From Leucobacter sp042726155 (GTDB lineage: Bacteria > Actinomycetota > Actinomycetes > Actinomycetales > Microbacteriaceae): a DNA stretch of 64,000 nucleotides. Positions 43,718 to 52,605 of this stretch are shown here, one piece after another. Under the pieces are notes generated by a model, which saw only the letters and a program-made list of their open reading frames with translations, was not told where the DNA came from and ran no database searches. The translations under genes were made by a program, and so were the position numbers. Each line of letters starts with the position of its first letter. Within the stretch, counting starts at the first letter, position 1. The stretch is taken from the NCBI RefSeq assembly GCF_042726155.1, contig NZ_JBHXHV010000003.1, positions 62,001 to 126,000 on the forward strand. Reading direction: 5' to 3'.

Positions 43718-44949
43718 CGGGGAACCGATATGCCGACTGTGTTCAGATTGCGTGACTTGTCGCGGCGCTCCACGCCGATGCCGACGAGAGCGAGCGCCAT
43801 GCCGATCGCGGCGAGCACGACTCCGACCCAGCCGGGGGCGAGGTATCCGAGTCCGCCAGCAATCACCAGGCCGCCGAGCCAGGCACCGAGGCTATTGCCG
43901 ATATTGAACGCGGCGTGATTGACGGCCGCGCCGAACAGCGCGGCCTCGTCTGAAACGCGGATCAGGCGCGACTGAATCGACGGCATCAGCGCCGATGATG
44001 AGACCCCCAGCAAGAACGTGCAGACGATCAGACCGACGGGGTGCCACGCGAGCAGTGCGTATGCGACTAACACGGCAATGAACGCGCTGAACCCGAACAG
44101 GATCGTGCGGGTGAGGTCTTTGTCACTCGCCCAGCCGCCGAGCAGATTACCAATGGTCATGCCGACCCCGAGCCCGGCGAGTATCCACGGCACGGTGCTC
44201 TCGGAGAGGCCCGTTAGACGAGTGGTGACCTCCGCAATGTACGAGTAGACGGCGAAGAATCCGCCGAAGCCGATCGCACCGACGCCGATCATGATCCAGA
44301 GCCGGAAGTTGCGGAGTGCCGAGAGCTCGCGCATGGGACTGCGCTCTGGGTTGCCCGGGAAGCGCGGCAGGAACGCGAAGCAAAGCACCAACGTCACTGC
44401 GAAGATCACGGTGACGAGCACGTAGGCCCAGCGCCACCCGGCGTTTTGACCGATCCAGGTTGCAATGGGGACGCCGACGACGTTCGCGACGGTGAGCCCC
44501 GAGAGCGCCAGCGCGATGCCGCGCCCCTGCATGCCCGGGCCCATGATGCGCGCCGCAAGCAGCGACGCCACGCCAAAGTACGCGCCGTGTGGCAGCGCCG
44601 CAACGAACCGTGAGAGCGCGAGAGTGCCAAACGTCGGCATGAACACCGACGCGACAGTGCCGACTATGAACAGGATGAGCAGCAGGAACGCGAGCTTGGT
44701 CTGCGACATGCGCGCTGCGAGCACCGCAAACGTCGGCGCCCCGACGACTACGCCCAGCGCATACGCGGTGATCAGCCAGCCGGCCTGAGCAATGACTGTG
44801 TCGGGCGACGTTGCGAACCCGGGCAGCAAGTCATGCGCAATCTCGGGAAGCACGCCCATCGTTGCAAATTCAGTGACGCCAATGCCGAAACCGCCGAGCG
44901 CGAGAGCAAACAGCGCGAAGCCGCGCTTAAGCGGGGTGAGTTGGGTCAT
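43714..44949 (-). CDS. MFS transporter, DHA1/AraJ-type efflux
   Basis: 411 aa with 12 helices, resembling arabinose-efflux (AraJ/YdhP-like) drug/H+ antiporters: ALGGFGIGVTEFATMGVLPEIAHDL at the N-terminus and motif C-like ALGVVVGAPTFAVLAARM. It overlaps the Xi-class transferase gene by 4 bp tail to tail. A GGAAGG ribosome-binding site precedes the ATG. Substrate unknown. Confidence 0.9.
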   Translation of the reverse strand: MTQLTPLKRGFALFALALGGFGIGVTEFATMGVLPEIAHDLLPGFATSPDTVIAQAGWLITAYALGVVVGAPTFAVLAARMSQTKLAFLLLILFIVGTVASVFMPTFGTLALSRFVAALPHGAYFGVASLLAARIMGPGMQGRGIALALSGLTVANVVGVPIATWIGQNAGWRWAYVLVTVIFAVTLVLCFAFLPRFPGNPERSPMRELSALRNFRLWIMIGVGAIGFGGFFAVYSYIAEVTTRLTGLSESTVPWILAGLGVGMTIGNLLGGWASDKDLTRTILFGFSAFIAVLVAYALLAWHPVGLIVCTFLLGVSSSALMPSIQSRLIRVSDEAALFGAAVNHAAFNIGNSLGAWLGGLVIAGGLGYLAPGWVGVVLAAIGMALALVGIGVERRDKSRNLNTVGISVPR

Positions 44950-45042
44950 GGCATGACGCCTTCCAGGGATCGGAACGTGGCGGCGTGCGGTGCGCCGTGT
45001 GCTGCCGCATCACGGCGACCCAGCAAGACTAGCGGGTGTGCG

Positions 45043-45690
45043 TTACCATCCTCGCGCGGCCCACGCGGCCATGTTCGGGCCCTCGGCGGCGATCGTCGTG
45101 CTATCGCCGTGACCCGGCATCGCTCCGGTCTCACCGGGCAGAGTGAGAAGCCGGGTCTGTATCGACTCGAGAATCTGCGGGAAGCTCGAATAGTCCCATC
45201 GCGTCGCGCCCGGTCCGCCTGAGAAGAGCGTGTCGCCGGTAAATACAGCGCCGAGCGCCGGTGCGGCGAAACTCACCGATCCGGGCGTGTGACCCGGCGT
45301 GTGCAGCGTCGCAAGATCGACACCCGCGACGAGAAACGACGCACCGTGGGCAAGCTCGATGTCGGGGAGCTGCTCGCCGTGCGTTGCCTCCCAAAGGAAC
45401 AGGTCAGCCGGGTGCAGATGCAGGAGCGCGTCGAGCTGGCTCGCCAGGGCGACCGCGGCGTTCACGTGGTCGTTGTGCCCGTGTGTCAGCAATATGCCGA
45501 GGGTCTCACGGTCGCCCACGGCAGAAGCAATCGCATCGGCGTCGTGGCTCGCGTCGATGACGACGACCTGTTCGTCGTCACCGACAATCCAGACATTGTT
45601 CTCGATCGGCAGCGCCTCGGGCTCGGGGCCGCCGCGATCGACGAGAAGTGTGCCGTGGGTGACGACGCGTTCAATGCGAGCTTCGCTCAT
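45043..45690 (-). CDS. MBL-fold metallo-hydrolase, glyoxalase II-like
   Basis: 215 aa. Metal ligands are in LLTHGHNDHVNA (H70, H72, D74, H75), TPGHTPGS, FTGDTLF and MPGHGDST, the complete HxHxDH set of the metallo-beta-lactamase fold. Actinobacterial proteins of this size include mycothiol-conjugate or hydroxyacyl thioester hydrolases; the specific substrate is not determined. ATG preceded by GGAGCGC. Followed downstream on the same strand by the MFS gene (93-bp gap). Confidence 0.92.
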   Translation of the reverse strand: MSEARIERVVTHGTLLVDRGGPEPEALPIENNVWIVGDDEQVVVIDASHDADAIASAVGDRETLGILLTHGHNDHVNAAVALASQLDALLHLHPADLFLWEATHGEQLPDIELAHGASFLVAGVDLATLHTPGHTPGSVSFAAPALGAVFTGDTLFSGGPGATRWDYSSFPQILESIQTRLLTLPGETGAMPGHGDSTTIAAEGPNMAAWAARGW

Positions 45691-45711
45691 AGTGCGCTCC
45701 TGCTCTCGGTG

Positions 45712-46557
45712 CTAGCCGCGCGTCACGACGACGGGGCACGGCAGTGCCTGCAGCACGCCGTGGCTGACCGAGCCGAGCAGCAGGCGGGTGATTCCGCCTC
45801 GGCCGCGGCTCCCGACGACGAGCAGTTCAGCGTGTTCGGCAGCCTGCACGAGGGCGGCGACCGGAGCTGATTGCACGATCTCGCGGCGTACTTCAAGGTC
45901 GGGGTAGCGCTGCGCAATACCGGCAACGCCAATCGCCATCGCTTCCTCAGCGGCTGCGCGCTGCGATTCCACGAGCTCCTCGCTCCACAGGTACTCGAGG
46001 CCTGGGGTCAGCGGTGGCATCCACGCGTATACGGCGACGAGCGGTACTTCGCGCAGGGACGCCTGTTCCGCTGCAAACGCGATAGCACGCTGCGATGACT
46101 CTGAGCCATCGACACCGACGACGACCGGCGCATTGGGGCGTGGGTCGATCTTCGGAATCACGGCGACCGGGCAGTGAGAGGTTGCGGCAACCTTGACGGC
46201 CCTCGTTCCGAAAAACGAGCCCGAAAAGCGGCCACCGTGGTGCGCGCCCAGGATCACGAGATCAACGCGCTTCGACGCCGATTCAATTTCCGCGATCGGG
46301 TGGCCGACGACGGCGGTGCCAATGATCGGCCCGGCGAAGCCAAGCTCGCGCGCGTACACGGTTTCAGCCTGCAGCATCTGTTCGGAGGCTTGCTGCGCTT
46401 CCGAGAGGAACGCGACGCTCTCAGACAGGAACGAATCGTCAGCGACGTGAATGAGCTCGACGGAGGCGCCGCGCTCGGTCGCGCGAGCGAGCCCCCAGGC
46501 AAGGGCGACCCTGCTCTGCTCGGATCCATCTACTCCAATGAGGTACTTCTCAGACAT
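45712..46557 (-). CDS. Universal stress protein, tandem UspA domains
   Basis: 281 aa with two UspA domains. The first (about 1-137: YLIGVDGSEQSRVALAWGLARA, ending LVILGAHHGGRFSGSFFGTRAVKVAATSHCPVAVI) and the second (about 143-281: PVVVGVDGSESSQRAIAFAAEQA, ending LLVVGSRGRGGITRLLLGSVSHGVLQALPCPVVV) both carry the ATP-binding G-2x-G-9x-G(S) loop. The ATG at 46557 has an AAAGG ribosome-binding site; the longer frame upstream overlaps gapB in another frame and is not used. Confidence 0.94.
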   Translation of the reverse strand: MSEKYLIGVDGSEQSRVALAWGLARATERGASVELIHVADDSFLSESVAFLSEAQQASEQMLQAETVYARELGFAGPIIGTAVVGHPIAEIESASKRVDLVILGAHHGGRFSGSFFGTRAVKVAATSHCPVAVIPKIDPRPNAPVVVGVDGSESSQRAIAFAAEQASLREVPLVAVYAWMPPLTPGLEYLWSEELVESQRAAAEEAMAIGVAGIAQRYPDLEVRREIVQSAPVAALVQAAEHAELLVVGSRGRGGITRLLLGSVSHGVLQALPCPVVVTRG

Positions 46558-46609
46558 GATCTGTGCCTTTCTGTGTGTCGATGTTCGGGCGAGCAGGGCC
46601 GCGGCAGCC

Positions 46610-48049
46610 TCAGCTCTTGAGTGCTGGCAGGTGGGCCGGATGGCCGCCCGCCAGGTGCTCAATGATGCGGACGACCTGGCAGCTGTAGCCGTACTCGTTG
46701 TCGTACCAGACGTAGACGACCGCGCTGTCTTCGGTGACGATGGTCGCAAGCCCGTCGACGATGCCTGCACGGTTCGAGCCGACAAAATCGGTTGAAACGA
46801 TTTCATCCGACTCGACGTAGTCGATCTGCGTGCGAAGCGCACCGGTCAGTGAAACCTCTTCAAGCGCAGCGTTCACGTCTTCGCGAGTCGTCGCGCGTTC
46901 AAGCTGCAGGTTGAGCACCGCCATCGACACATCCGGCGTGGGCACGCGAATGGCGTTGCCGGTGAGCTTGCCAGCGAACTCGGGAAGCGCTTTCGCAACG
47001 GCCTTCGCGGCGCCGGTCTCGGCGATCACCATGTTCAGCGCCGCCGCGCGGCCGCGGCGTGCCCCCTTGTGGAAGTTGTCGGTGAGGTTCTGGTCGTTCG
47101 TGTACGAGTGCACCGTCTCGACATGACCGCGGCTCACGCCGAACTTCTCGTTCAGCACCTTGAGGACCGGCGTGATCGCGTTCGTCGTGCACGAGGCGGC
47201 ACTCAAGATCCGCTGGTCGTCGGTAATGGCGCCGTGGTTGACGCCGTAGACGACATTCAGCAGGTCGCCCTTGCCCGGAGCCGTGAGCAACACACGTGCG
47301 ATATCGGGGTTCTTGAGGTGCTGTGAGAGTCCCTCAGCATCACGCCAGCGGCCAGTGTTGTCTACGAGGATGGCATTCTCAATGCCGTACGAGCCGTAGT
47401 CGACGTTAGCGGGATCGTCGGAGTAGATGACCTGGATGCGCACGCCGTTTGCGAGGATCACGTTCTCGTCTTCGAGCACCTTGATGGTGCCGTTGAACGG
47501 TCCGTGCACGGAGTCGCGCTTCAGCAGATTTGCGCGCTTCTCAAGGTCGTTCTCGGCGCCGCGACGCACGACGATCGCCCGCAGGTTGAGCCCGTTTCCG
47601 CTGCCCGAGTGCTCGATGATGATGCGGGCCAGCAGTCGCCCAATTCGCCCGAAGCCGTAGAGCACCACGTCGGTTCCAGAACCGGGGGCTGCAGCAATGG
47701 CGGGAGCGAACGCCTCGCGTAGGTATGCCTCGAGATCGGCGCTGCCGGAGTTGCGGAAGTCGTTCGCGAGGAGCGCGAGATCAACCGAGGCGGGGCCCGG
47801 TTGAATGTGCGCCAGTGCAGTAACGATCGCTGACGTCTCGTCGAGCGGAAGCTCGACTTCGTCAATCTTGCGAGCAAAGCTGTGGGCGCGAATGATGTCA
47901 ATGGGGGAGCGGCCGACCAGACTGCGCCCGTGTACCGACATGACGACGTCGTGGTCGCGGTACAGCTGGCCAATGAGCGGAATCATGCGCTCTGCGAGTT
48001 CCTGCTTCGCCTTCCACGCTTCAAGGTGAGCATCAGCACGCTGGTTCAT
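46610..48049 (-). CDS. gapB: Glyceraldehyde-3-phosphate dehydrogenase, long GapB type
   Basis: 479 aa, about 140 residues longer than glycolytic GapA because of an N-terminal helical extension. The NAD(P)-binding domain begins VVLYGFGRIGRLLARI (about 128), the catalytic cysteine is C287 in SAASCTTNA, and the C-terminus has NEYGYSCQVVRI. In Corynebacterium the equivalent long enzyme (GapB) works in gluconeogenesis, and I infer the same role. Monocistronic, divergent from metQ. Confidence 0.94.
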   Translation of the reverse strand: MNQRADAHLEAWKAKQELAERMIPLIGQLYRDHDVVMSVHGRSLVGRSPIDIIRAHSFARKIDEVELPLDETSAIVTALAHIQPGPASVDLALLANDFRNSGSADLEAYLREAFAPAIAAAPGSGTDVVLYGFGRIGRLLARIIIEHSGSGNGLNLRAIVVRRGAENDLEKRANLLKRDSVHGPFNGTIKVLEDENVILANGVRIQVIYSDDPANVDYGSYGIENAILVDNTGRWRDAEGLSQHLKNPDIARVLLTAPGKGDLLNVVYGVNHGAITDDQRILSAASCTTNAITPVLKVLNEKFGVSRGHVETVHSYTNDQNLTDNFHKGARRGRAAALNMVIAETGAAKAVAKALPEFAGKLTGNAIRVPTPDVSMAVLNLQLERATTREDVNAALEEVSLTGALRTQIDYVESDEIVSTDFVGSNRAGIVDGLATIVTEDSAVVYVWYDNEYGYSCQVVRIIEHLAGGHPAHLPALKS

Positions 48050-48102
48050 AAGAACGGAGGGTTCCTTCCTGAGGTGTACACGAGGGATCGGCCTGCCCGC
48101 CG

Positions 48103-48119
48103 GAGACGTTTAACGTCTC
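48103..48119. promoter_or_regulatory. Perfect palindrome in the gapB-metQ intergenic region
   Basis: GAGACGTT-T-AACGTCTC, 8-bp arms around one base. It resembles the actinobacterial McbR motif (TAGAC-N6-GTCTA) but has a 7-bp spacer and G/C ends. It could be an operator for either divergent gene. Confidence 0.5.
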
Positions 48120-48274
48120 TTTCCAGTATCCCATGCGCGCCGAAGACACGCTCCCGCCGCGCGCATGACGCTGTGTGACGCACGGATTTCAGGTGTCCTG
48201 GCAGTTCCCGCATTCTGGAACGTGACCCAGCGGGCGAGCCGCCCGCATCCCCAATCCCAATGTTGAGGAACATC

Positions 48275-49192
48275 ATGACTTTCACGAAGCGCGGCACCCT
48301 CGCCGCTTCGCTCACCGCACTCGCTCTCGCGGCTGCCACGGTGCTCGCCGGCTGCTCGACGGGCGCCTCAGATGACTCTGACAGCGCTGACAGCTCGGGC
48401 AAGACCGTCAAGATCGGCGTCGTCGGCGCAAGCGATCCGTACTGGCAGACGTTCACCGATGCTGCCGCTGATGAGAACATCAAGGTCGAGTTGGTCGATT
48501 TCACGGACTACAACCAGCCGAACCCCGCGCTGAGCGCCGGCGAACTGGATCTGAACCAGTTCCAGCACATCCAGTACCTCGCCGATTACAACGTGTCGAA
48601 TGACGACGACCTCGTGTCAATCGGTGCAACCGCGATCTACCCGCTTGGCGTGTTCTCCACGAAGCACAAGAACCTCGAAGACATCCCCGAGGGTGGCACG
48701 GTTGCAGTTCCCTCTGACCCCAGCAACCGCGCTCGCGCGCTGAACGTGCTGCAGTCGGCAAAGCTCATCGAGCTCTCGGACGGCGGCACCCTGTTCTCGA
48801 CTCCCGACGATGTCGACGCTTCGAAGTCCAAGGTGAAGGTCACCGAGATGGACGCGTCGTTCACCGCGACGTCACTCTCTGATGTGGATGCGGCAGTCGT
48901 GAACAACGACTTCGTGACCGATGCCGGCCTGAAGTTCTCGGAGGCGCTGTACCAGGACGACCCGAGCGATGACGGTGCGAAGTACTTCATCAACATCTTC
49001 GCGGCGCGCGCTGAAGACAAGGACAACGAGACCTACAAGAAGCTCGTTGAGATCTACCAGACCAACAAAGAGGTGCAGGCGGGCGTGCTCGAGAACTCGG
49101 GCGACTCGGCGATCATGCTCGACACTCCGGTTGCCGATCTGCAGAAGATCCAGAAAGACGCAGAAGCGCAGATCACCAAGAGCAAGGGCTGA
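48275..49192 (+). CDS. metQ: MetQ/NlpA-family substrate-binding lipoprotein
   Basis: 305 aa. Signal peptide with lipobox LAGC (Cys about 31), an acidic Ser/Asp linker, then the NlpA binding domain (KIGVVGASDPYWQTF, VDFTDYNQPNPALSAGELDLNQFQH, PSDPSNRARALNVLQ). With metN and metI it forms a methionine ABC importer. The ATG at 48275 has a TGAGGAA ribosome-binding site; a TTG five codons upstream is less likely. Lgt (17466) would lipidate it. Confidence 0.95.
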   Translation: MTFTKRGTLAASLTALALAAATVLAGCSTGASDDSDSADSSGKTVKIGVVGASDPYWQTFTDAAADENIKVELVDFTDYNQPNPALSAGELDLNQFQHIQYLADYNVSNDDDLVSIGATAIYPLGVFSTKHKNLEDIPEGGTVAVPSDPSNRARALNVLQSAKLIELSDGGTLFSTPDDVDASKSKVKVTEMDASFTATSLSDVDAAVVNNDFVTDAGLKFSEALYQDDPSDDGAKYFINIFAARAEDKDNETYKKLVEIYQTNKEVQAGVLENSGDSAIMLDTPVADLQKIQKDAEAQITKSKG

Positions 49193-49218
49193 GCGCTCGC
49201 GCTGATTTCGCATAGGAT

Positions 49219-49249
49219 CGGGGCGTTCGGTTTTCCGGGCGCCCCGTTT
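49219..49249 (+). terminator. Intra-operon hairpin between metQ and metN
   Basis: A 7-bp stem CGGGGCG (49219-49225)/CGCCCCG (49240-49246) followed by TTT. Preceded by TAGGAT (49213-49218). It may act as a partial terminator that keeps binding protein in excess of the ATPase. Confidence 0.5.
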
Positions 49250-49273
49250 CCATGCTTACCGAAGGGAGACGCG

Positions 49274-50302
49274 ATGACTCGCGTCCAGATGATTGGCGTG
49301 TCGAAACGCTACCCGGGTCGCGGATCGGGCGCTGAGCCTGTGGTCGCGGTGGAGAACGTCTCGATCGACGTTGCTTCCGGCGAGATCCACGCGATCATTG
49401 GGTATTCCGGAGCGGGCAAGAGCACGCTGCTGCGCCTGGTGAACGGGCTCGAACAGGCGACTGAGGGGCGCATTCTCGTCGGCGCAGACGAAATTACCGC
49501 GCTCCCTGAGTCGAAGCTGCGCGAGGTGCGCGGACGCATCGGCATGATTTTTCAGCAGTTCAACCTCTTCCATTCAAAGCGGGTCGCGAAGAACATCGAG
49601 TATCCGCTGGTCATCGCGGGCATGCCGTCAGCTGAGCGTAAGCAGCGTGTTGCCGAGCTGCTCGAATTCGTGGGGCTCTCGGATAAGAGCAATGCCTTCA
49701 CTGACCAGCTTTCGGGCGGCCAGAAGCAGCGCGTCGGCATCGCACGCGCGCTCGCGACGAACCCCGGAGTGCTACTCGCCGACGAAGCGACGAGCGCGCT
49801 CGACCCCCAAACCTCGCGAGAAGTGCTCGCGCTGCTGAAGCGGGTGAACGCCGAGTTTGGCATCACGATCATTCTGATTACCCACGAGATGGAGGTCGTG
49901 CGCGAGATCGCCGACCGCGTCACGGTGATGGACAGCGGTCGCGCGGTCGAACAGGGCGACGTGTTTGACGTCTTTTCTGACCCGAAGTCGATCACAACGA
50001 AGCGTTTCGTGGCGACGGCACTTCCGACGCAACCCGAGGCCGAGCATCTTGAGGAACTGCATAAGCGGCACCGCGGGCGGCTCGTGTCGCTGACCTTCCG
50101 TGATGGCGACGTGGATCAGCCCGTCGTGTTCCGCACCCTCGCCGAGCGCGGCGTGGGAGTCAACATTGTGCACGGCGGCATCACCGACGTCGGTGGCCGC
50201 AGCTTCGGCAAGCTCACGCTCGAACTGATCGGTGATGACTTGAAGGTGGAGCACGCGATCGCGGCCCTTGCGCAAGAGACGGCCTTGGAGGTGCTCGCCT
50301 GA
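49274..50302 (+). CDS. metN: Methionine ABC transporter ATP-binding protein
   Basis: 342 aa. Walker A GYSGAGKST (about 43-51), signature LSGGQKQR, Walker B VLLADEAT and the H-loop ITHEM. The C-terminal NIL domain (about 255-342, LVSLTFRDGDVDQPVVFRTLAERGVGVNIVHGGITDVGG) is the regulatory methionine-sensing domain specific to MetN. A GAAGGGAG ribosome-binding site precedes the ATG. It overlaps metI by one base. Confidence 0.96.
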   Translation: MTRVQMIGVSKRYPGRGSGAEPVVAVENVSIDVASGEIHAIIGYSGAGKSTLLRLVNGLEQATEGRILVGADEITALPESKLREVRGRIGMIFQQFNLFHSKRVAKNIEYPLVIAGMPSAERKQRVAELLEFVGLSDKSNAFTDQLSGGQKQRVGIARALATNPGVLLADEATSALDPQTSREVLALLKRVNAEFGITIILITHEMEVVREIADRVTVMDSGRAVEQGDVFDVFSDPKSITTKRFVATALPTQPEAEHLEELHKRHRGRLVSLTFRDGDVDQPVVFRTLAERGVGVNIVHGGITDVGGRSFGKLTLELIGDDLKVEHAIAALAQETALEVLA

Positions 50303-50967
50303 TGGATAACTTCATCGAACTGCTCTCAAACGGGAAGTTTCTCGAAGCGACGATTCAGACGCTGACATATGTCGTTGTCGCGATGGCCGTCGGCGGCGTG
50401 CTGGGTCTCGTGCTCGGCGTGGCGCTGACCGTCACCCGGCAGGGTGGCATCATGCACAACCGCGCCGTGTTTTGGGTGCTGAACTTTCTCGTGAACTTTT
50501 TCCGCCCGATTCCGTTCGTGCTGCTGATCTTCGCACTGCAACCGCTCGCGCGCGTCGTCGTCGGCACGGGAATCGGTGACCCTGCGCTGATGTTCGTGCT
50601 CTCGTTCGCGGCAACGTTCGGTATCGCACGACTGGTCGAACAGAACCTGCTGACGGTTCCGCCGGGGGTCATCGAGGCGGCCCGCGCAATGGGAGCAGGC
50701 CCCGTTCGCACGATCTTGACGGTATTGATCCCCGAGGGACTCGGCCCGGTTGTGCTCGGATACACGTTCGCGTTCATCGCCGTGGTCGACATGACTGCCA
50801 TGGCCGGCATCATCGGCAGCGGCGGTCTCGGTAACTTGGCGATGCAGTACGGCTACCGCCAGTTCAACCCGTGGGTGACCTGGTCGGCAGTGCTCGTAAT
50901 CATCGTGATCGTGCAGTTCATCCAGCTGCTCGGCAACGTGATCGCCCGAAAGCTGCTGCGGAGGTAG
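50302..50967 (+). CDS. metI: Methionine ABC transporter permease
   Basis: 221 aa with five or six transmembrane helices. The EAA loop region ARAMGAGPVRTILTVLIPEGLGPVVLG is the site of contact with MetN. The ATG shares its A with the metN stop codon (TGATG), so translation is coupled. Confidence 0.95.
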   Translation: MDNFIELLSNGKFLEATIQTLTYVVVAMAVGGVLGLVLGVALTVTRQGGIMHNRAVFWVLNFLVNFFRPIPFVLLIFALQPLARVVVGTGIGDPALMFVLSFAATFGIARLVEQNLLTVPPGVIEAARAMGAGPVRTILTVLIPEGLGPVVLGYTFAFIAVVDMTAMAGIIGSGGLGNLAMQYGYRQFNPWVTWSAVLVIIVIVQFIQLLGNVIARKLLRR

Positions 50968-50971
50968 CGAG

Positions 50972-51817
50972 ATGCCCGCTGAAAACGTGACGCACACGCT
51001 CGCAGATCTGCGCGCTGTTGCAGAGGAATTCTGGCCCGTCGCCACCGCCGAGAGCTGGGATCGCGTTGGCCTAGTATCGGGAGCCGACGCGGCCCCGCTT
51101 CGGCGGGTGCTGCTGGCCGTCGACGCGGTCGAGGCGACGGTCGCCGAAGCACTCGAATGGGGTGCCGATGCGCTGCTCACGCACCATCCCTTGCTGTTGC
51201 GCGGGGTGCACACGCTCGCGGAAGACACTGCGAAGGGAGCGCTGCTTGCTCGCCTGATCAGGGCTCACTGCGCGCTCATTGCGGCGCACACGAACGCTGA
51301 CCAGCCAGCCGGCGGAGTCTCCGACGTGATCGCTGAGCGTCTCGGTCTGCTCCGCGCGGTGCCGATCGAGCGGCACGCGAGCGACCCCACGATTGGTATT
51401 GGACGGGTGGGCGACCTACCCGAGCCCGAGTCGCTGCGCGCCTTCGCCGAGCGGGTCGGCGCCGTGCTGCCGAAAACCGTCTCGGGCGTGCGGGTCGCGG
51501 GAGATCCTGATCGCCAGGTTCGACGCGTCGCTCTGCTCGGTGGTGCCGGGGACAGTCTCCTCGATCACCCGCTCGTACGCGCGGCGGATGTCTATCTCAC
51601 GTCAGACCTCAGGCATCATCCCGCCCAAGAAGCGATCGAGACCGCCGCGGTTGCGGGCGGACCCGCACTCGTAGACGTCGCGCACTGGGCGAGCGAGTCG
51701 CTGTGGCTCGCGGGCGCGGCCGAGCGGCTCGCTGCCCGGTTGCCCGGTGTCGAAGTTCGCGTCAGCGCGCTGCGCACCGATCCGTGGACGTTCTCGGTCG
51801 GCGCCGAAGGCGAGTGA
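50972..51817 (+). CDS. Nif3-like dinuclear metal centre protein
   Basis: 281 aa Nif3/YbgI/DUF34 protein. Conserved ligands: LLTHHPLLLRG, AAHTNADQPAGGVSD, and HWASESLW near the C-terminus. The fold forms a toroidal hexamer with two metals per subunit; proposed roles include GTP cyclohydrolase-like or metal-related activity, but the function is unsettled. It starts 4 bp after metI with AGGTAGCGAG upstream, so it is at the end of the metQ-N-I operon, which is not its usual partner. Confidence 0.93.
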   Translation: MPAENVTHTLADLRAVAEEFWPVATAESWDRVGLVSGADAAPLRRVLLAVDAVEATVAEALEWGADALLTHHPLLLRGVHTLAEDTAKGALLARLIRAHCALIAAHTNADQPAGGVSDVIAERLGLLRAVPIERHASDPTIGIGRVGDLPEPESLRAFAERVGAVLPKTVSGVRVAGDPDRQVRRVALLGGAGDSLLDHPLVRAADVYLTSDLRHHPAQEAIETAAVAGGPALVDVAHWASESLWLAGAAERLAARLPGVEVRVSALRTDPWTFSVGAEGE

Positions 51818-51853
51818 GGGTCGTGCGGTGGTCGTCGCGGTAGGCTGGCTCCT

Positions 51854-52582
51854 ATGAAGGCCAGCCCGCGTCAGCAGCGAATCCTGCTTGATCTCCAAGA
51901 CCTCGACAACACGCTTGCGCGGCTGCGCCGGAAGCGTACGACACTGCCGGAGCGAGCTGAACTCGCCGGCCTGAGCGGTGACGCAGCTGATGCGCGTACG
52001 AAGTTCATGGCCGCGCAGCGTGAACTTGACACGCAGAACGCCGATCTCGAGCGCATCGAGGCCGACGTCGCGCTCGTGCAGCAGCGTCGGGATCGCGACG
52101 AGCAACTGCTCGCGGCGAGCACCTCGAGCAAAGAGGCGCAGGCGCTGCAGTCTGAGCTGGAGACACTCACGCGACGCAAGTCCGAGCTTGAAGACCGCGA
52201 GCTTGAACTCATGGAGGTCCAAGAGCGTGCGCTCGCGGCATTTGCAAGCGCAGAGCAGTTGCTCGCCGGAGTGGATGCGCGCCGAACCGAGATTGAGGCG
52301 CGCCTGACTTCGGCCGAGCAGCGCATCGATCGCGAGCTCGCCTCAAACGCTGAAGAGCGGGCGGGTCTCGCCGCAGAGCTTCAGCGCGACATCCTGGGCC
52401 TGTACGAGGAGCTCCGCGCTCGCATTGGCATTGGCGCTGCGCGGCTGCGCGGCAACGTGTCAGAGGCGAGCAATATGGCGCTGGCACCGGCAGAGCTCAG
52501 CGACATCCGCGCGGCGGCACCCGACGAACTCGTGTTCTGCCCGGGTACGGGCGCGATTCTCGTGCGCGTCGACGAAGAGTAG
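51854..52582 (+). CDS. CT398-like coiled-coil protein with degenerate zinc ribbon
   Basis: 242 aa. Residues 10-185 form a long coiled coil, and the C-terminus corresponds to the C4-type zinc ribbon domain found in actinobacterial homologues downstream of nif3. Family members normally carry two CxxC pairs around the LSPAEL segment; here that region reads GNVSEASNMALAPAELSDIRAAAPDELVFCPGTGAIL, leaving one cysteine (C229). Zinc binding is therefore unlikely. The ATG is 7 nt after TAGGCT (51841-51846), giving a leaderless mRNA. Function unknown. Confidence 0.85.
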   Translation: MKASPRQQRILLDLQDLDNTLARLRRKRTTLPERAELAGLSGDAADARTKFMAAQRELDTQNADLERIEADVALVQQRRDRDEQLLAASTSSKEAQALQSELETLTRRKSELEDRELELMEVQERALAAFASAEQLLAGVDARRTEIEARLTSAEQRIDRELASNAEERAGLAAELQRDILGLYEELRARIGIGAARLRGNVSEASNMALAPAELSDIRAAAPDELVFCPGTGAILVRVDEE

Positions 52583-52592
52583 CGCGCTCAGC

Positions 52593-52598
52593 TAAGCT
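52593..52598 (+). promoter_or_regulatory. -10 box of rnpB
   Basis: TAAGCT ends 7 nt before the first base of the predicted P1 helix of RNase P RNA, giving an independent estimate of the -10 to start-site distance in this genome. Confidence 0.7.
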
Positions 52599-52605
52599 GG
52601 TGCGC

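Noticed and set aside
48050..48274. Possible SAM riboswitch upstream of metQ
   Set aside because: I could not find the conserved core of the known SAM riboswitch classes; only the short palindrome at 48103-48119 stands out. A covariance-model search would settle this.
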